A DNA stretch of 64,000 bases, taken from Nostoc sp. 'Peltigera membranacea cyanobiont' N6 (GTDB taxonomy: Bacteria > Cyanobacteriota > Cyanobacteriia > Cyanobacteriales > Nostocaceae). The stretch is from contig NZ_CP026681.1 of assembly GCF_002949735.1 (NCBI RefSeq), positions 1,302,001 through 1,366,000 of the forward strand, given 5' to 3'. Of this stretch, positions 1-9,264 are shown in pieces. Position numbers and translations under genes: made by a program. The stretch's first letter is position 1. Each line of letters starts with the position of its first letter. The notes under the pieces were generated by a model. It made no database searches, was not told where the DNA came from, and was given only the letters and a program-made list of their open reading frames with translations.

Positions 1-1064
1 CCTGATATGCCCAGCAAGATTGCACAGAATGCTACCAACATACAGCCTAAACGTGCAGTTCTGCGCTTACCCAAACGCGGGATAATATAAAAACCCGTAA
101 CGCCGTAGGCAATCAGTAGACCAGTTCCATAAAAAACATTTAATTTGGTACTTTCCGCTAGGGGCATTTTAAACACTTGACCCGCATAAGGTTCCAAAAT
201 TGGGTCTTGCATAAACAAACTGATAGTCATCACCAATAAAAAGGTGAAAAATATACCTGTTTGCGGGCTAGCTGTCAAGATTTTCCAAGCATTGCCTAGA
301 GTTATGCTGTCTTCCCGGTTTACTAATGTGGAACGGGTTAAATATTGAGAGTACTTTTTTTCTACGCCGAATGTGGCTGCGATCGCTAAACCAAATACAA
401 TTGCTGGGACGATAGTAAACAACCTGGTGATAGATGCTTGCAAGGTTTCTAAGGTTGCTTCTGGCGTTAACTGTTTCAGCAAACTGGCACTGATAATTGC
501 CCCAACAATAATCCCCACCATTAGCATCGACCAAACTACACCAACTACTTTGGAACGGTTATCTTCTTCAGATATATCTACCAACAAAGCAGCGAATGCA
601 GTACCGCTAGCACAAATTCCTAAACCGTATATAGCGAAAACTAAAGCTAAAACTGCCGTCCAGCCGATTGTTTGAGTTGTCCATGTCCAACCACCTGTAC
701 TATTAGCGGCAAGATTTAGTTGCCACATTACTTGTATAGCTAAAAAGGCTGCGATCGCAAATATTGCCGCACCCACCCAGACATAAGCTGTGCGGTGGTA
801 TCCCCATAACGGCTTGGCATCGGAAATCTGACCAAACCAGACACGGGAAGGAGCAACAAATAAAGGCAGTGCTAAAACTACTGATACCAGCGTCGCCGGA
901 ATTGCTATTTCTTGAATCATGACTCTGTTGAGTACCCCCAGAGTCAAAATAGACATCATGCTCAACCCCATCTGAAATAAACCCAGCCGGAACATGGTTA
1001 GCAGGTTTACCCTTGGCACAGATAGGGATTTTGTTTTGGTATCAAATACTTCACCGCTTGCCAT
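1..1064 (-). CDS. PucC/LhaA-family MFS carrier (BCD family), partial
   Basis: The minus-strand frame opens at the ATG at 1064 and stays open to the window edge, so the C-terminus is missing (about 354 codons seen). Translation gives a hydrophobic multi-pass protein that begins with a short cytoplasmic tail followed by NLLTMFRLGLFQMGLS and later FVAPSRVWFGQISD, both typical of the PucC/BCD group of major facilitators. In phototrophs this group is linked to bacteriochlorophyll or chlorophyll delivery and antenna assembly in the membrane; that role is family knowledge, not visible here. The short antisense frames inside it are shadows. Family assignment is firm, substrate is not. Confidence 0.85.
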   Translation of the reverse strand, partial: MASGEVFDTKTKSLSVPRVNLLTMFRLGLFQMGLSMMSILTLGVLNRVMIQEIAIPATLVSVVLALPLFVAPSRVWFGQISDAKPLWGYHRTAYVWVGAAIFAIAAFLAIQVMWQLNLAANSTGGWTWTTQTIGWTAVLALVFAIYGLGICASGTAFAALLVDISEEDNRSKVVGVVWSMLMVGIIVGAIISASLLKQLTPEATLETLQASITRLFTIVPAIVFGLAIAATFGVEKKYSQYLTRSTLVNREDSITLGNAWKILTASPQTGIFFTFLLVMTISLFMQDPILEPYAGQVFKMPLAESTKLNVFYGTGLLIAYGVTGFYIIPRLGKRRTARLGCMLVAFCAILLGIS

Positions 1065-1244
1065 AGCTACTTTTTCGTATAGTTTATAGGATTTAATCTC
1101 TCTCTCTTTAAATAAAGATAAACCCTACCCGCTCGAAATCAGCGAACGAAAAGTTGAAGTTGCGATTTGGCAAGCAATTGTACACCTCAATTAGGGTATG
1201 CTTCAGCCAAGTTAGGATTAATTTTTAGGGCTTGGTTGTAATCC

Positions 1245-1273
1245 GCGATGTCTACGACGGGCTACGCCTACGC
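1245..1273. repeat. Short palindromic cyanobacterial repeat
   Basis: GATGTCTACGACGGGCTACG followed by CCTACGC is an imperfect palindrome. Close relatives lie at about 3901-3930 and 45371-45402, always between genes. Such GTAGGCGTAGCCCGTCGTAGA-type elements are widespread in Nostoc-like genomes. Confidence 0.6.
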
Positions 1274-1300
1274 ATAACGAGAGAATTTTAGGATGAAGTA

Positions 1301-2122
1301 GTGAAACGAGACTCCATTTACTATCAAATTTTTAAGCGCTTTCCAGGGTTACTCTTTGAACTGGTTGATAATCCTCCTCTGCAAGGGCAAAACTATCGAT
1401 TTGAATCACTTGAAGTCAAAGAAACCGCTTTTCGCATCGATGGTGTGTTTTTACCTCCAGAGTATGCAACATCCAGGGTAATCTTTTTTGCTGAAGTTCA
1501 ATTCCAAAAAGATGAAGCCTTGTACCATCGGTTTTTTACCGAGTCTCTGATGTACCTGAACCGGAATCGTTCTCAGTATGATGACTGGTTCTGTGTGGTA
1601 ATTTTTTCATCACGCTCTTTGGAACCAAAAGATCAAAAAACTCATCGAATATTTCTCAACAGCGACCAAGTGCAGCGAATCTATTTAGATGAGTTAGGCG
1701 CGACTAATCAGCAGCCAATAGGTATCAATTTGATGCAGTTGACTCTAGCATCGGATGAAGTGATGGCAGAGCAAGCAAAGCAATTGATTGAGCGGGTAAA
1801 ATTAGAGTCAACGGACATGCTGCCGAAAACCGAAATACTAGACATCATCACCACAATCGTCGTTTATAAGTTTTCAACCTTAAGTAGAGAGGAAGTTGAA
1901 GCTATGTTAGGACTAACTTTGGAGCAAACAAGGGTTTATCAGGAAGCCAAAGCCGAAGGTCGAGAAGAAGGTCGAGAAGAGGGTCGAGAAGAACAGAAAG
2001 CTGAAATGTTGAAACTTACCGTCCCTCTGTTGCTAAAAACAGGGATGAGTGTGGAACAGATTGCTCAACAACTCAATGTTGATATAGAAGCTGTCCAGAT
2101 TGCTGGACAGCAAAAAACATAG
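1301..2122 (+). CDS. Rpn/DUF2887-family PD-(D/E)XK nuclease-like protein
   Basis: 273 aa starting at a GTG preceded by TTTTAGGATG. The N-terminal half carries FRIDGVF followed by FFAEVQFQKD, the D...ExQ arrangement of the Rpn/DUF2887 branch of the PD-(D/E)XK fold. A Glu/Arg-rich linker follows at about residues 220-232 (GREEGREEGREEQ, a 12-nt tandem repeat in the DNA), and the C-terminal tail (MSVEQIAQQLNVDIEAVQ) is typical of the family. Related proteins promote RecA-independent recombination, or are annotated as putative transposases; which applies here is unknown. The gene stands alone between repeats. Confidence 0.8.
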   Translation: MKRDSIYYQIFKRFPGLLFELVDNPPLQGQNYRFESLEVKETAFRIDGVFLPPEYATSRVIFFAEVQFQKDEALYHRFFTESLMYLNRNRSQYDDWFCVVIFSSRSLEPKDQKTHRIFLNSDQVQRIYLDELGATNQQPIGINLMQLTLASDEVMAEQAKQLIERVKLESTDMLPKTEILDIITTIVVYKFSTLSREEVEAMLGLTLEQTRVYQEAKAEGREEGREEGREEQKAEMLKLTVPLLLKTGMSVEQIAQQLNVDIEAVQIAGQQKT

Positions 2123-2142
2123 AATGGACATTTCATATCTGT

Positions 2143-2436
2143 ATGCTTGAATTTAATATCCAGCCGCAGGCTGGCGGCTAGTTTATCTTCCCTGAAAATG
2201 TTGATTGTGAAATATATCAGCCGCTTGACTATCCATCAAAAATAATTGAGGGACAGGATATCTGCCAAATTGAAGTTTATGGCTGCAAAATATCATTTTC
2301 ATACGAAATACATGGCATTCATGTTGTTTTTGAGTTAGCTATCATAGCAGAAGAAACAGCTTTTGCAATTGTTATATCAATCAGTGATCGTTTAGAAACC
2401 ATCACAGGACAGCCAACTGTTGTTTATAAGAGTTGA
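2143..2436 (+). pseudogene. Small gene interrupted by an amber stop (hypothetical)
   Basis: An ATG at 2143 opens a frame that reads MLEFNIQP, meets TAG at 2179-2181, then continues in the same frame for 84 more codons (FIFPENVDCEIYQPLDYPSK and on) to TGA at 2434. The stop falls in a small GC-rich palindrome (CCAGCC GCA GGCTGG at about 2160-2174), unlike the AT-rich surroundings, so a short repeat may have invaded the start of the gene. It lies just upstream of the 168-aa gene at 2455 and may once have been its partner. No function is recognised. A downstream non-ATG start could still make the 84-residue part. Confidence 0.5.
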
Positions 2437-2454
2437 TGGAATAAGTTTTTTAAG

Positions 2455-2961
2455 ATGGAAACTTTTGATCGTTTTGAAATACGAATCAGTCAATCATTTC
2501 TTCCCTGGACATTAGGTAAGGGGCTTTGTGTGGCTGAAATTTATATCAATAATCAATCACTGATAGAACTAGTGCGCGAATTTGAAGAAGCATTTGTTCA
2601 AGCAGAAATCAATGAACGACGTGCCGAGGGGGATGATATTGATGAATTAGCCTTTCCAGCAGGAGACTATTTGTATTTACCACCTTCGATGGTTTTACTT
2701 CCTTCACGGAATTTGCTCGATGAACCTTGGAATCATGGGTTTAGCTTGGAATCAAATAATTTACAAACTGGCAAAGCAATTGTTTTAGGTTGTACCTGTG
2801 GGGTAATTCAGTGCTGGTTTATGCAGGTTCGTATCACACTTAATAAATCAACTGTTGAGTGGGCTGATTTTGGTCAATTTCATCGTGACTGGCAATATAA
2901 TCTAGGCCCATTCAAATTTGACCGTAAGCAATATGTATCTGAATTGTACAGACAGAGCTAA
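2455..2961 (+). CDS. Hypothetical protein, 168 aa
   Basis: A complete ORF starting METFDRFEIRISQSFLPWTL and ending with a charged tail. No signal peptide or membrane segment is visible. It contains two closely spaced cysteines (GCTCGVIQCW, about residues 121-130) and several aromatic residues. I do not recognise the family. It starts 18 bp after the interrupted frame at 2143-2436, so the two may have been one transcription unit. Composition is AT-rich compared with the core genes, as in other accessory genes of this patch. Confidence 0.6.
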   Translation: METFDRFEIRISQSFLPWTLGKGLCVAEIYINNQSLIELVREFEEAFVQAEINERRAEGDDIDELAFPAGDYLYLPPSMVLLPSRNLLDEPWNHGFSLESNNLQTGKAIVLGCTCGVIQCWFMQVRITLNKSTVEWADFGQFHRDWQYNLGPFKFDRKQYVSELYRQS

Positions 2962-3101
2962 TCAGGCGATGAAGCGGACAATGACGATACGCTATAAAAA
3001 TAAAAAAGCTTAAAAAAACTGATCGCAACATTGACAGAAACTAGCTAAAAAATAGCGTTGGCGCTAGCCTTGTCGTCAGACATCGCACTTCAGCAACTAC
3101 A

Positions 3102-3359
3102 ATGAGAGTACAACTAGTGTTGTACCTCCAGAGGCTAAAAAAAATTAAACGCACACTATATATTCCTGATGAGTTGTGGACACAACTTGACCAATACTTA
3201 AAAGATCACCCAGATCAAAACTCATCAAGTGTTGTACAGCAAGCACTGGCGGAAAAGTTACGCCCCAAAAATGGTTCAAGGCTACTATCGCTGGCAGGAA
3301 TCGTGGAAAATGCTCCTACAGATGCTTCAGTTAATGAAGATTATTTGATACAAGGATGA
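3102..3359 (+). CDS. Ribbon-helix-helix antitoxin-like protein
   Basis: The frame encodes up to 85 aa. The core KRTLYIPDELWTQLDQYLKD...SSSVVQQALAEKL is a CopG/RHH-type DNA-binding fold followed by a short acidic tail, as in antitoxins of VapBC-type pairs. The only ATG (3102) adds a non-homologous-looking prefix; the natural start of the fold would be just before KRTLYIP, where an ATT codon sits behind AGAGGC, so an ATG may have been lost. The stop overlaps the ATG of a toxin-like fragment at 3356 (ATGA), the usual operon geometry. The pair is probably decayed. Confidence 0.6.
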   Translation: MRVQLVLYLQRLKKIKRTLYIPDELWTQLDQYLKDHPDQNSSSVVQQALAEKLRPKNGSRLLSLAGIVENAPTDASVNEDYLIQG

Positions 3360-3465
3360 AGCGTCTCATTTTGGTTCAAGAGTCTGGAATTGTGGTCTCC
3401 GTGATCATTACACAGGTAAGTTTAAACATTGTGAAAATGTGGTTTTAACTACGCTATTCCATTGA
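3356..3465 (+). pseudogene. PIN-domain toxin remnant
   Basis: The ATG overlaps the antitoxin-like stop. Frame 0 reads MKRLILVQESGIVVSV, like the opening beta strand of PIN toxins (usually MKRLILVDsgaIVAL), but the catalytic Asp position reads Gln. One frame over, the sequence continues DHYTGKFKHCENVVLTTLFH before a stop, resembling the next PIN segment. I read this as a VapC-type toxin with a frameshift, lost catalytic residue and truncated C-terminus. The match is short, so confidence is limited. Confidence 0.4.
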
Positions 3466-3540
3466 ATTAGTAAGATAAAATTGCCGTATGTATGTCATCA
3501 AACTACTTACCTTCATCTAGTAACCAAAAAGGCATAAGCA

Positions 3541-3765
3541 ATGACTAAAGAACCAGTCAAAGTAATATTATGGGAAGAAAATCAAAAAGATTTTCTAAAA
3601 AAGTTCTACGATCTCCAATTTACTCCCAGAGTAGGAGAGGAAGTTTACCTAAAAAAAGAAAGATGGAAAGTAACCAGAGTTGAGCATGATGTAGAAATTA
3701 GTGAGATTAATGTCTACATGGAATTAATCAAAAAACCCAAGCAGGATAAATCATCTAATTCTTAA
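3541..3765 (+). CDS. Small hypothetical protein, 74 aa
   Basis: A short complete ORF (MTKEPVKVILWEENQKDFLK...), Lys/Glu-rich with no membrane segment. The pattern of short strands (VKVILWEE, VGEEVYLKKERWKVTRVEHD) suggests a small beta-rich fold. Not recognised. A strong hairpin lies about 60 bp downstream, which would fit a terminator for this gene. Confidence 0.45.
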   Translation: MTKEPVKVILWEENQKDFLKKFYDLQFTPRVGEEVYLKKERWKVTRVEHDVEISEINVYMELIKKPKQDKSSNS

Positions 3766-3825
3766 ATAGAAGTAAATACACTCAACTATAGCAATCCTAT
3801 TTGATTTGTGAGAATTGCAACCCGC

Positions 3826-3858
3826 AGATCCCCGACTTCTCGAATAAGTCGGGGATCT
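3826..3858. terminator. Perfect 13-bp hairpin, terminator-like
   Basis: AGATCCCCGACTT and AAGTCGGGGATCT pair perfectly around a 7-nt loop and are followed on the plus strand by TGTTT. This could end transcription of the 74-aa gene. The same motif is a frequent dispersed repeat in cyanobacteria, so it may equally be a repeat unit. A half copy of another repeat (CCTATTTGATTTGTGA) lies just upstream at about 3797. Confidence 0.55.
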
Positions 3859-4031
3859 TGTTTATGCGCGTTTGATTCAGGTTTTAAATTTCTATACAAG
3901 GCGCGATGTCTACGACGGCGTAGCTGCGACACCACAAGATTTGCAGCCAAGTGGTGACGATCGCACCCAATTTTGTCTGTAACGATAGACTATAAAAGTA
4001 AAGAAATATAAATAAATTAAATTTTGCAACC

Positions 4032-4979
4032 GTGGAAAACATCACATTGGGGCAAAATGGCCCATCTGTTACACCCTTGTGCATCGGCACTTGGGCTTGG
4101 GGTGATAAACTATTTTGGAATTATGGCGATCGCTACGGCCCAGAACAGTTACAAGAAGCCTTTACCGCAGCCTTAGAAGTTGGTATTACCTTCTTTGATA
4201 CTGCCGAAGTCTACGGAATGGGACTATCAGAGAAATTTTTGGGGCAATTTCTCCAACAGACTCAACAACCTGTACAAATCGCTACAAAATTTGGCCCCCT
4301 ACCGTGGCGATTTACAGCCCAATCCGTCTCTGATGCTTTAACAGCCAGCCTCAAACGCTTGCAATTAGAGCGAATCGCGCTATACCAAGTGCATTGGCCT
4401 TTTGCCTTCTTTTTAAGTCAAGAAACTTTGATGAATGCTCTAGCTGATGAAGTGAAGCGGGGTAGAATTGCCGCAGTCGGTGTGAGTAATTACTCAGCAG
4501 AGCAAATGCGAGACGCGCATCAAATATTGGCGGCGCGTGGAGTGCCTTTGGCTGTGAACCAAGTGCGTTATTCTTTACTCAGTCGCCAAGTTGAAAGCCA
4601 AGGTATTATTACAACTGCGCGTGAGTTAGGTGTCACTATTTTGGCTTATAGTCCTTTAGCACAAGGATTACTCACTGGAAAGTACAGCATTGATAGTATT
4701 GAAACCCCCACTGGTGCGAGGAAAATAGACCCGCGATTTAAGAAAGAAGGTCTGCAAAAAATTGCCCCAGTCATATCTTTGCTACGCAATTTCGGGGAAA
4801 AATACGATCGCACTCCCGCCCAAGTTGCTCTTAACTGGTTAATTGCTCAGGGAAACGTTATTCCCATTGCTGGAGTTAAGACAGCCGAACAGGTACGGCA
4901 AAATGCTGGTGCTTTGGGCTGGAAATTGAGCGACGATGAAGTTGGAGAGTTAGAACTAGTTAGTCGTCTTTGGCTGTAG
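4032..4979 (+). CDS. Aldo/keto reductase
   Basis: 315 aa from a GTG start (MENITLGQNGPSVTPLCIGT). The AKR catalytic tetrad is visible: Asp and Tyr in FFDTAEVYG, Lys in IATKFG and His in YQVHWPF. The C-terminal NADP-binding part follows (SPLAQGLLTGK, IPIAGVKTAEQV). The length is normal for the family. It probably reduces an aldehyde or ketone with NADPH; the substrate cannot be told. It is convergent with the Uma2 gene 10 bp downstream, and its upstream region is AT-rich without a clear operator. Confidence 0.9.
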   Translation: MENITLGQNGPSVTPLCIGTWAWGDKLFWNYGDRYGPEQLQEAFTAALEVGITFFDTAEVYGMGLSEKFLGQFLQQTQQPVQIATKFGPLPWRFTAQSVSDALTASLKRLQLERIALYQVHWPFAFFLSQETLMNALADEVKRGRIAAVGVSNYSAEQMRDAHQILAARGVPLAVNQVRYSLLSRQVESQGIITTARELGVTILAYSPLAQGLLTGKYSIDSIETPTGARKIDPRFKKEGLQKIAPVISLLRNFGEKYDRTPAQVALNWLIAQGNVIPIAGVKTAEQVRQNAGALGWKLSDDEVGELELVSRLWL

Positions 4980-4989
4980 TATTTCTGAA

Positions 4990-5568
4990 CTACTCAAACA
5001 CAGGAGGCCAAATTTCTGACACTACTAGCTCCCAACCTGGTAATAAGTCTGGTAGTGTCAGTCTATCGTTGTTCTGCAAAACTATTGGTTCTTGGTTAAG
5101 TCGATAAACTGTGAGCGTCAATTTGTCAGGATCAATCAGGATACCAACTGTAGATCCGAGTTGTAAGAATAGCTGAATCTTTTCTACCAGTGGTTTAATT
5201 CGGTCTGACTTAGATTTTATTTCAACCATCAAGTCAGGTACAAGTTCCACAAAGTCGCGCTTGCTTATTTTCAGTCTATCAGCCCGAACAAAAGACACAT
5301 CGGGAGCGCGGAGATTTCGTTTTTCGTTATCAGCTTCTTTCCCGTTTTCAGTTTCTAATGTCGGCAAAATGAAGCCAGCGCTAGAACCTGTTACCCGTCC
5401 TAGTCTTTGTGGGCGTACCCAGTTGCCGAGTAATCTAACTAACTCAGCACCAATTTCCTCTGACTCATAATCTGATGGCCCCATAAGAAGTATATTTCCG
5501 TCTACTAGCTCCATCTGCCATTCTGGATGCTCTGCTTGTAGTTGCTCTAAGTCTGGGATAGTGAACAT
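4990..5568 (-). CDS. Uma2-family putative endonuclease
   Basis: 192 aa, starting MFTIPDLEQLQAEHPEWQMELVDG. The Uma2 (DUF820) restriction-endonuclease-like core is recognisable: APDVSFVRADRL provides the metal-binding Asp and PDLMVEIKSKSD the ExK. The C-terminal LTVYRLNQEP...LPGWELVVSEIWP is family-typical. Cyanobacteria carry many Uma2 paralogues with poorly understood roles. This copy lies outside the dnd island. Three more Uma2 genes, one broken, occur between 37.9 and 47.7 kb. Confidence 0.9.
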   Translation of the reverse strand: MFTIPDLEQLQAEHPEWQMELVDGNILLMGPSDYESEEIGAELVRLLGNWVRPQRLGRVTGSSAGFILPTLETENGKEADNEKRNLRAPDVSFVRADRLKISKRDFVELVPDLMVEIKSKSDRIKPLVEKIQLFLQLGSTVGILIDPDKLTLTVYRLNQEPIVLQNNDRLTLPDLLPGWELVVSEIWPPVFE

Positions 5569-5764
5569 AAGACCACGAAGAATGCATCTGTAATTTATCT
5601 TCCTACAAACTGGTAGAAAAAATCACCCAAAAAGCCAAAAAGTCAAGAGCCAAAGTCAAAATCTTGACTCCTAACTCTCAACTCTGCAATTTTAGGTTTG
5701 GATTTTGGATTGAAGAAAAAACCTCAAATCTAAAATCCAAAATTAATTAACTTCTAACTGTTGA

Positions 5765-7291
5765 CTAAGAAGCTGATTCTCTAGCTGTAGGTGAACCTAT
5801 TTTTTTACTAGGGGATGCAGAAGACTCGTTCCCAGTTGTCCGCAGTTTTGGCTTGGGAGAAGAATGTCTTTCTTCGTTGCTATCTGATTTCCATGCAGCA
5901 CGGGGGCGATCGCTAGAAGATGATTCACGACGCTTACCGATTCTTGGTTTGGGAGCCGAGGATTCCTCTTGGGGAATTTCTACATCTGAACTCAACCAAG
6001 CGGGACGAGTTTGATCGTAAGCAATTTGCAATGCTGCTGCGGCGATCGCTTGAGCATCGTATTCTTCAATCAGTTCGCTGACGATCGGCAAGAATGAAGC
6101 CAAACGCTCACCTGTCAAAGCTTCGCGCACTAGCTCTTGCAATTTCATGATGTGCCGCGCTTCAATTTGGGCGCGTGTAGGAATCGTCAACAATTGCCAA
6201 TTTTGGCGGTTATGACGTTCAAATGTTTGCTGTTTGCGGCGCTCAAATGGTTGTACTAGAGAGATTGCTGTTCCTTCTTTACCAGCACGACCAGTCCGAC
6301 CAATACGGTGGACGTAGGTTTCTACACTATCGGGTAAGTCAAAGTTGATTACATGGGAGAGTTGATCGACATCTAACCCTCGTGCTGCAATATCAGTTGC
6401 TACCACCCAACGGACTTGACGGTTACGGAATCTGATCAATAACCGTTCCCGTGCTTGTTGTGATAAGTCACCGTGGTATTCATCTACACTGTGACCAGCG
6501 CCTTGTAATTGACTAGTGAGTTCTGCGGCGGTGCGTCTGGTGCGGACAAAGATTAAAGCTGTTTCTGGATCTTCCATTTCCAAAATCGGCTGTAATGCTT
6601 TGGCTTTTGTCCAATGGCGGGGGATCAAGTAAGCTACTTGATTAATCTTGTTAGGAGCGGCTTTTGGTTGCTCAACTGTGACAGTTGCAGGCGATCGCAA
6701 GAATTTGTTCACCAACATCCGAATTGATGGGGGCATTGTTGCCGAGAATAAGGCTGTTTGGCGGTCTACGGGCGCTTGCGAGAGGATTTTGATTACATCG
6801 TCGATAAAGCCCATGCTCAACATTTCATCAGCTTCATCCAACACAAACCATTTCACTTGATCGAGCTTTAAACAGCCGCGATCGAGTAAATCGATCACCC
6901 GTCCGGGAGTACCCACAACCATGTGAACGCCGCGTCTGAGTTGTAACATTTGACGGTCAATTGATTGACCACCATAGATTGCTAACACCCGCAATCCTTC
7001 ATCGCCGATGAATTGGGCGATCGCATCGTGAACTTGCATTGCTAATTCACGAGTTGGGGTTAAAACTATGGCTTGCACGGCTTTTTGATTAATATCTAGC
7101 CGCTCTAAAATAGGCAGTGAAAATGCTGCTGTTTTGCCTGTTCCAGTTTGAGATTGACCGACTACATCACGACCACCTAGCAATTGGGGAATTGCTTGGA
7201 TTTGAATGTTAGTTGGTTCGGTAAAACCGATTTTTTCTAGTTTTTCGACACGTTGTTGAGAAATACCTAATTCTTGGAATGAAAGAGTCAT
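5765..7291 (-). CDS. DEAD-box ATP-dependent RNA helicase
   Basis: 508 aa. All core motifs are visible: the Q-motif region (GFTEPTNIQIQAIP), Walker A QTGTGKT, PTRELA, GTPGRV, DEAD (FVLDEADEML), SAT (LFSATMP), then ARGLD and HRIGRTGRAG. The last ~80 residues are Ser/Lys/Arg-rich and disordered, as in cyanobacterial CrhR/DeaD-type helicases that act on structured mRNA and in the cold response. The assignment to a specific Crh paralogue is not made. A heptamer array (7328-7382) lies directly upstream. Confidence 0.95.
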   Translation of the reverse strand: MTLSFQELGISQQRVEKLEKIGFTEPTNIQIQAIPQLLGGRDVVGQSQTGTGKTAAFSLPILERLDINQKAVQAIVLTPTRELAMQVHDAIAQFIGDEGLRVLAIYGGQSIDRQMLQLRRGVHMVVGTPGRVIDLLDRGCLKLDQVKWFVLDEADEMLSMGFIDDVIKILSQAPVDRQTALFSATMPPSIRMLVNKFLRSPATVTVEQPKAAPNKINQVAYLIPRHWTKAKALQPILEMEDPETALIFVRTRRTAAELTSQLQGAGHSVDEYHGDLSQQARERLLIRFRNRQVRWVVATDIAARGLDVDQLSHVINFDLPDSVETYVHRIGRTGRAGKEGTAISLVQPFERRKQQTFERHNRQNWQLLTIPTRAQIEARHIMKLQELVREALTGERLASFLPIVSELIEEYDAQAIAAAALQIAYDQTRPAWLSSDVEIPQEESSAPKPRIGKRRESSSSDRPRAAWKSDSNEERHSSPKPKLRTTGNESSASPSKKIGSPTARESAS

Positions 7292-7327
7292 TAATTCGTC
7301 CTAAATTTTATGTAAGGATTTTTGGAT

Positions 7328-7382
7328 TAGTCATTTAGTCATTAGTTATTAGTCATTAGTCATTAGTCATTAGTCATTAGTG
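7328..7382. repeat. Heptamer tandem array (TAGTCAT)
   Basis: About seven near-perfect copies of TAGTCAT/ATTAGTC lie between the DEAD helicase start and the rimO end. Short tandem heptamers of this kind are typical intergenic repeats of heterocystous cyanobacteria. Confidence 0.85.
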
Positions 7383-7555
7383 AGCTTAGGGCGGTAGCGA
7401 TGCCTCAAATCTTGGAGAGGCTATGCCAACAAGTCCGCCAGCGTTTCAGGTAAACCCTCATGAAAACTGCTATTAATGCAGTATTGACCTTAGTATAAGG
7501 ATGAATTTGTAAGGGTCATTTAACAAAAGACAAAGGACAAAAGACAAATGACAAT

Positions 7556-8875
7556 TTAGTTATTGACTACTTGACCATAGAGGTCGTATGTATCAGCGTG
7601 GTGAATCGCTACTGGCACGATGGTTCCTAACTTTGCCTGGCCTTTGACATACACCAGACCATCAACCTCTGGGGAAAATCTACCTGAACGACCTATTAGT
7701 TCACCACTTTCAGGATTTTCTTGCTCAATCAGGACATCGACGATTTTGCCTACTTCCTGTTGATTTTTCTTTTGAGAAATCGGTTGCTGGAGTTCCATCA
7801 GTTGGTATCGGCGATCGTCCATCACTTCTTGGTCCAACTGATTTGGTAGCTTGTAAGCTGGGGTTCCTTCCTCAGAGGAAAAGGTGAACACACCAACATG
7901 ATCGAATTCATGCCGTTGAACGAACTCTAGTAGATGCTCAAAATGCTCTTCTGTTTCTCCTGGGAAACCAACAATAAATGTTGTCCGCAATACGGCTGTT
8001 GGTAGCGCCGTTTTGATGCGATCTATAATCCCATCATTTACGCGCCCTTGCCAAGGACGGTTCATAGCGCGGAGAATATCTGGATGAGAATGCTGCAAGG
8101 GCAAATCCAGATAAGGCAAGACGTTTGGTGTTTCTTGAATGGCCGCGATTACATCTGGGGTCAGTCCCGTGGGATAAGCGTAGTGCATTCTGATCCACGG
8201 TATATCTACTTTCCCCAAGGCGCGAAGTAATTCGGCTAATTTTGGCTTACCGTAAATATCTAAACCGTAATTAGTGGTGATTTGGGAAATTAGAATAATT
8301 TCCTTTACCCCTTGACTAACTAACTGCTCCGCTTCGGCGACTATAGATTCAATAGTACGCGATCGCTGGTTCCCTCGAAGATGAGGAATTATACAAAATG
8401 CACAACGATAATCACATCCTTCCGCAACTCGGAGGTAAGCTACGCCCTCGGTTGTAGTGCGATAGCGCGGTGTAGTTTCATCGGCAATGTAGGTTGGCTC
8501 AATACTAACCTGTTTAACCCGTTCGCCAAGTTCAACACGCTCAATTACATTAACAATTTTGTGATAATCGCCTGTACCCACCACAGCTACTGCTTCGGGT
8601 AACTCCTCCAAAAGTTGTTCTTGGAAGTGTTGCGCCATACAGCCAGTAATTACGATCTTTTTATTTGCCTCTGCCAGCTCTACCAAAGTTCTGACAGATT
8701 CTTGCCGGGCTGCTTCAATAAAACTACAAGTATTAACAATAACGTAATCTGCTAACTCTTCATTTGTATCTACACCGTAGCCTGCTTCTACGAGCATTCC
8801 CAGCATGTGTTCTGTATCAATTCGATTTTTCTCGCAGCCCAGGTGAGAAATGGCAATTGTTGGCTTGTCACCCAT
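7556..8875 (-). CDS. rimO: Ribosomal protein S12 methylthiotransferase RimO
   Basis: 439 aa radical-SAM enzyme that adds a methylthio group to an Asp of ribosomal protein S12. The N-terminal MTTase domain has the three conserved cysteines (SHLGCEKN, VNTCSFIE, ITGCMAQ), which bind the auxiliary cluster. The radical SAM motif is CDYRCAFC, and a TRAM domain ends the protein. Start ATG and length match the family; SHLGCEKN and the S12-type specificity segment separate it from MiaB. Monocistronic, with a small hairpin (8965-8992) upstream. Confidence 0.95.
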   Translation of the reverse strand: MGDKPTIAISHLGCEKNRIDTEHMLGMLVEAGYGVDTNEELADYVIVNTCSFIEAARQESVRTLVELAEANKKIVITGCMAQHFQEQLLEELPEAVAVVGTGDYHKIVNVIERVELGERVKQVSIEPTYIADETTPRYRTTTEGVAYLRVAEGCDYRCAFCIIPHLRGNQRSRTIESIVAEAEQLVSQGVKEIILISQITTNYGLDIYGKPKLAELLRALGKVDIPWIRMHYAYPTGLTPDVIAAIQETPNVLPYLDLPLQHSHPDILRAMNRPWQGRVNDGIIDRIKTALPTAVLRTTFIVGFPGETEEHFEHLLEFVQRHEFDHVGVFTFSSEEGTPAYKLPNQLDQEVMDDRRYQLMELQQPISQKKNQQEVGKIVDVLIEQENPESGELIGRSGRFSPEVDGLVYVKGQAKLGTIVPVAIHHADTYDLYGQVVNN

Positions 8876-9264
8876 ATTTTGAAAATATCTTCATTTTTTT
8901 CTTCTTGTTGTCAAACATTCCGGCGCTAACTTTGCTTTTTTGCTATCAGCATCCTCATGAAAACACTACAGTGGCAAATCCCCACTGTTAGTAACTGTCC
9001 GTGGACTCATAACCCTATCAATAAATAAAAATAGAGGTCATGTTATGATATTCCTATCAATCTGTTCCCCAGGGTAAATTGAAGTGTCTTTGGGTACATT
9101 TGACACTTGTAATCTTTTTTAACAATTCGCTTATTGGTATTTTACATTACCATAGCGTGTGCGTTGTTAATCTACCCATCGGGAAGCCGCCCAAAGGGCT
9201 TGTTGTTGAGAAGTCGCTACCCTCCGGGAAATCGACGAAAGCGACTACGCTTGATAAAGCAGTA

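Noticed and set aside
7328..7382. Possible CRISPR-like array
   Set aside because: The repeat unit is only 7 bp with no spacers; it is a simple tandem array. No CRISPR array was found anywhere in the window.
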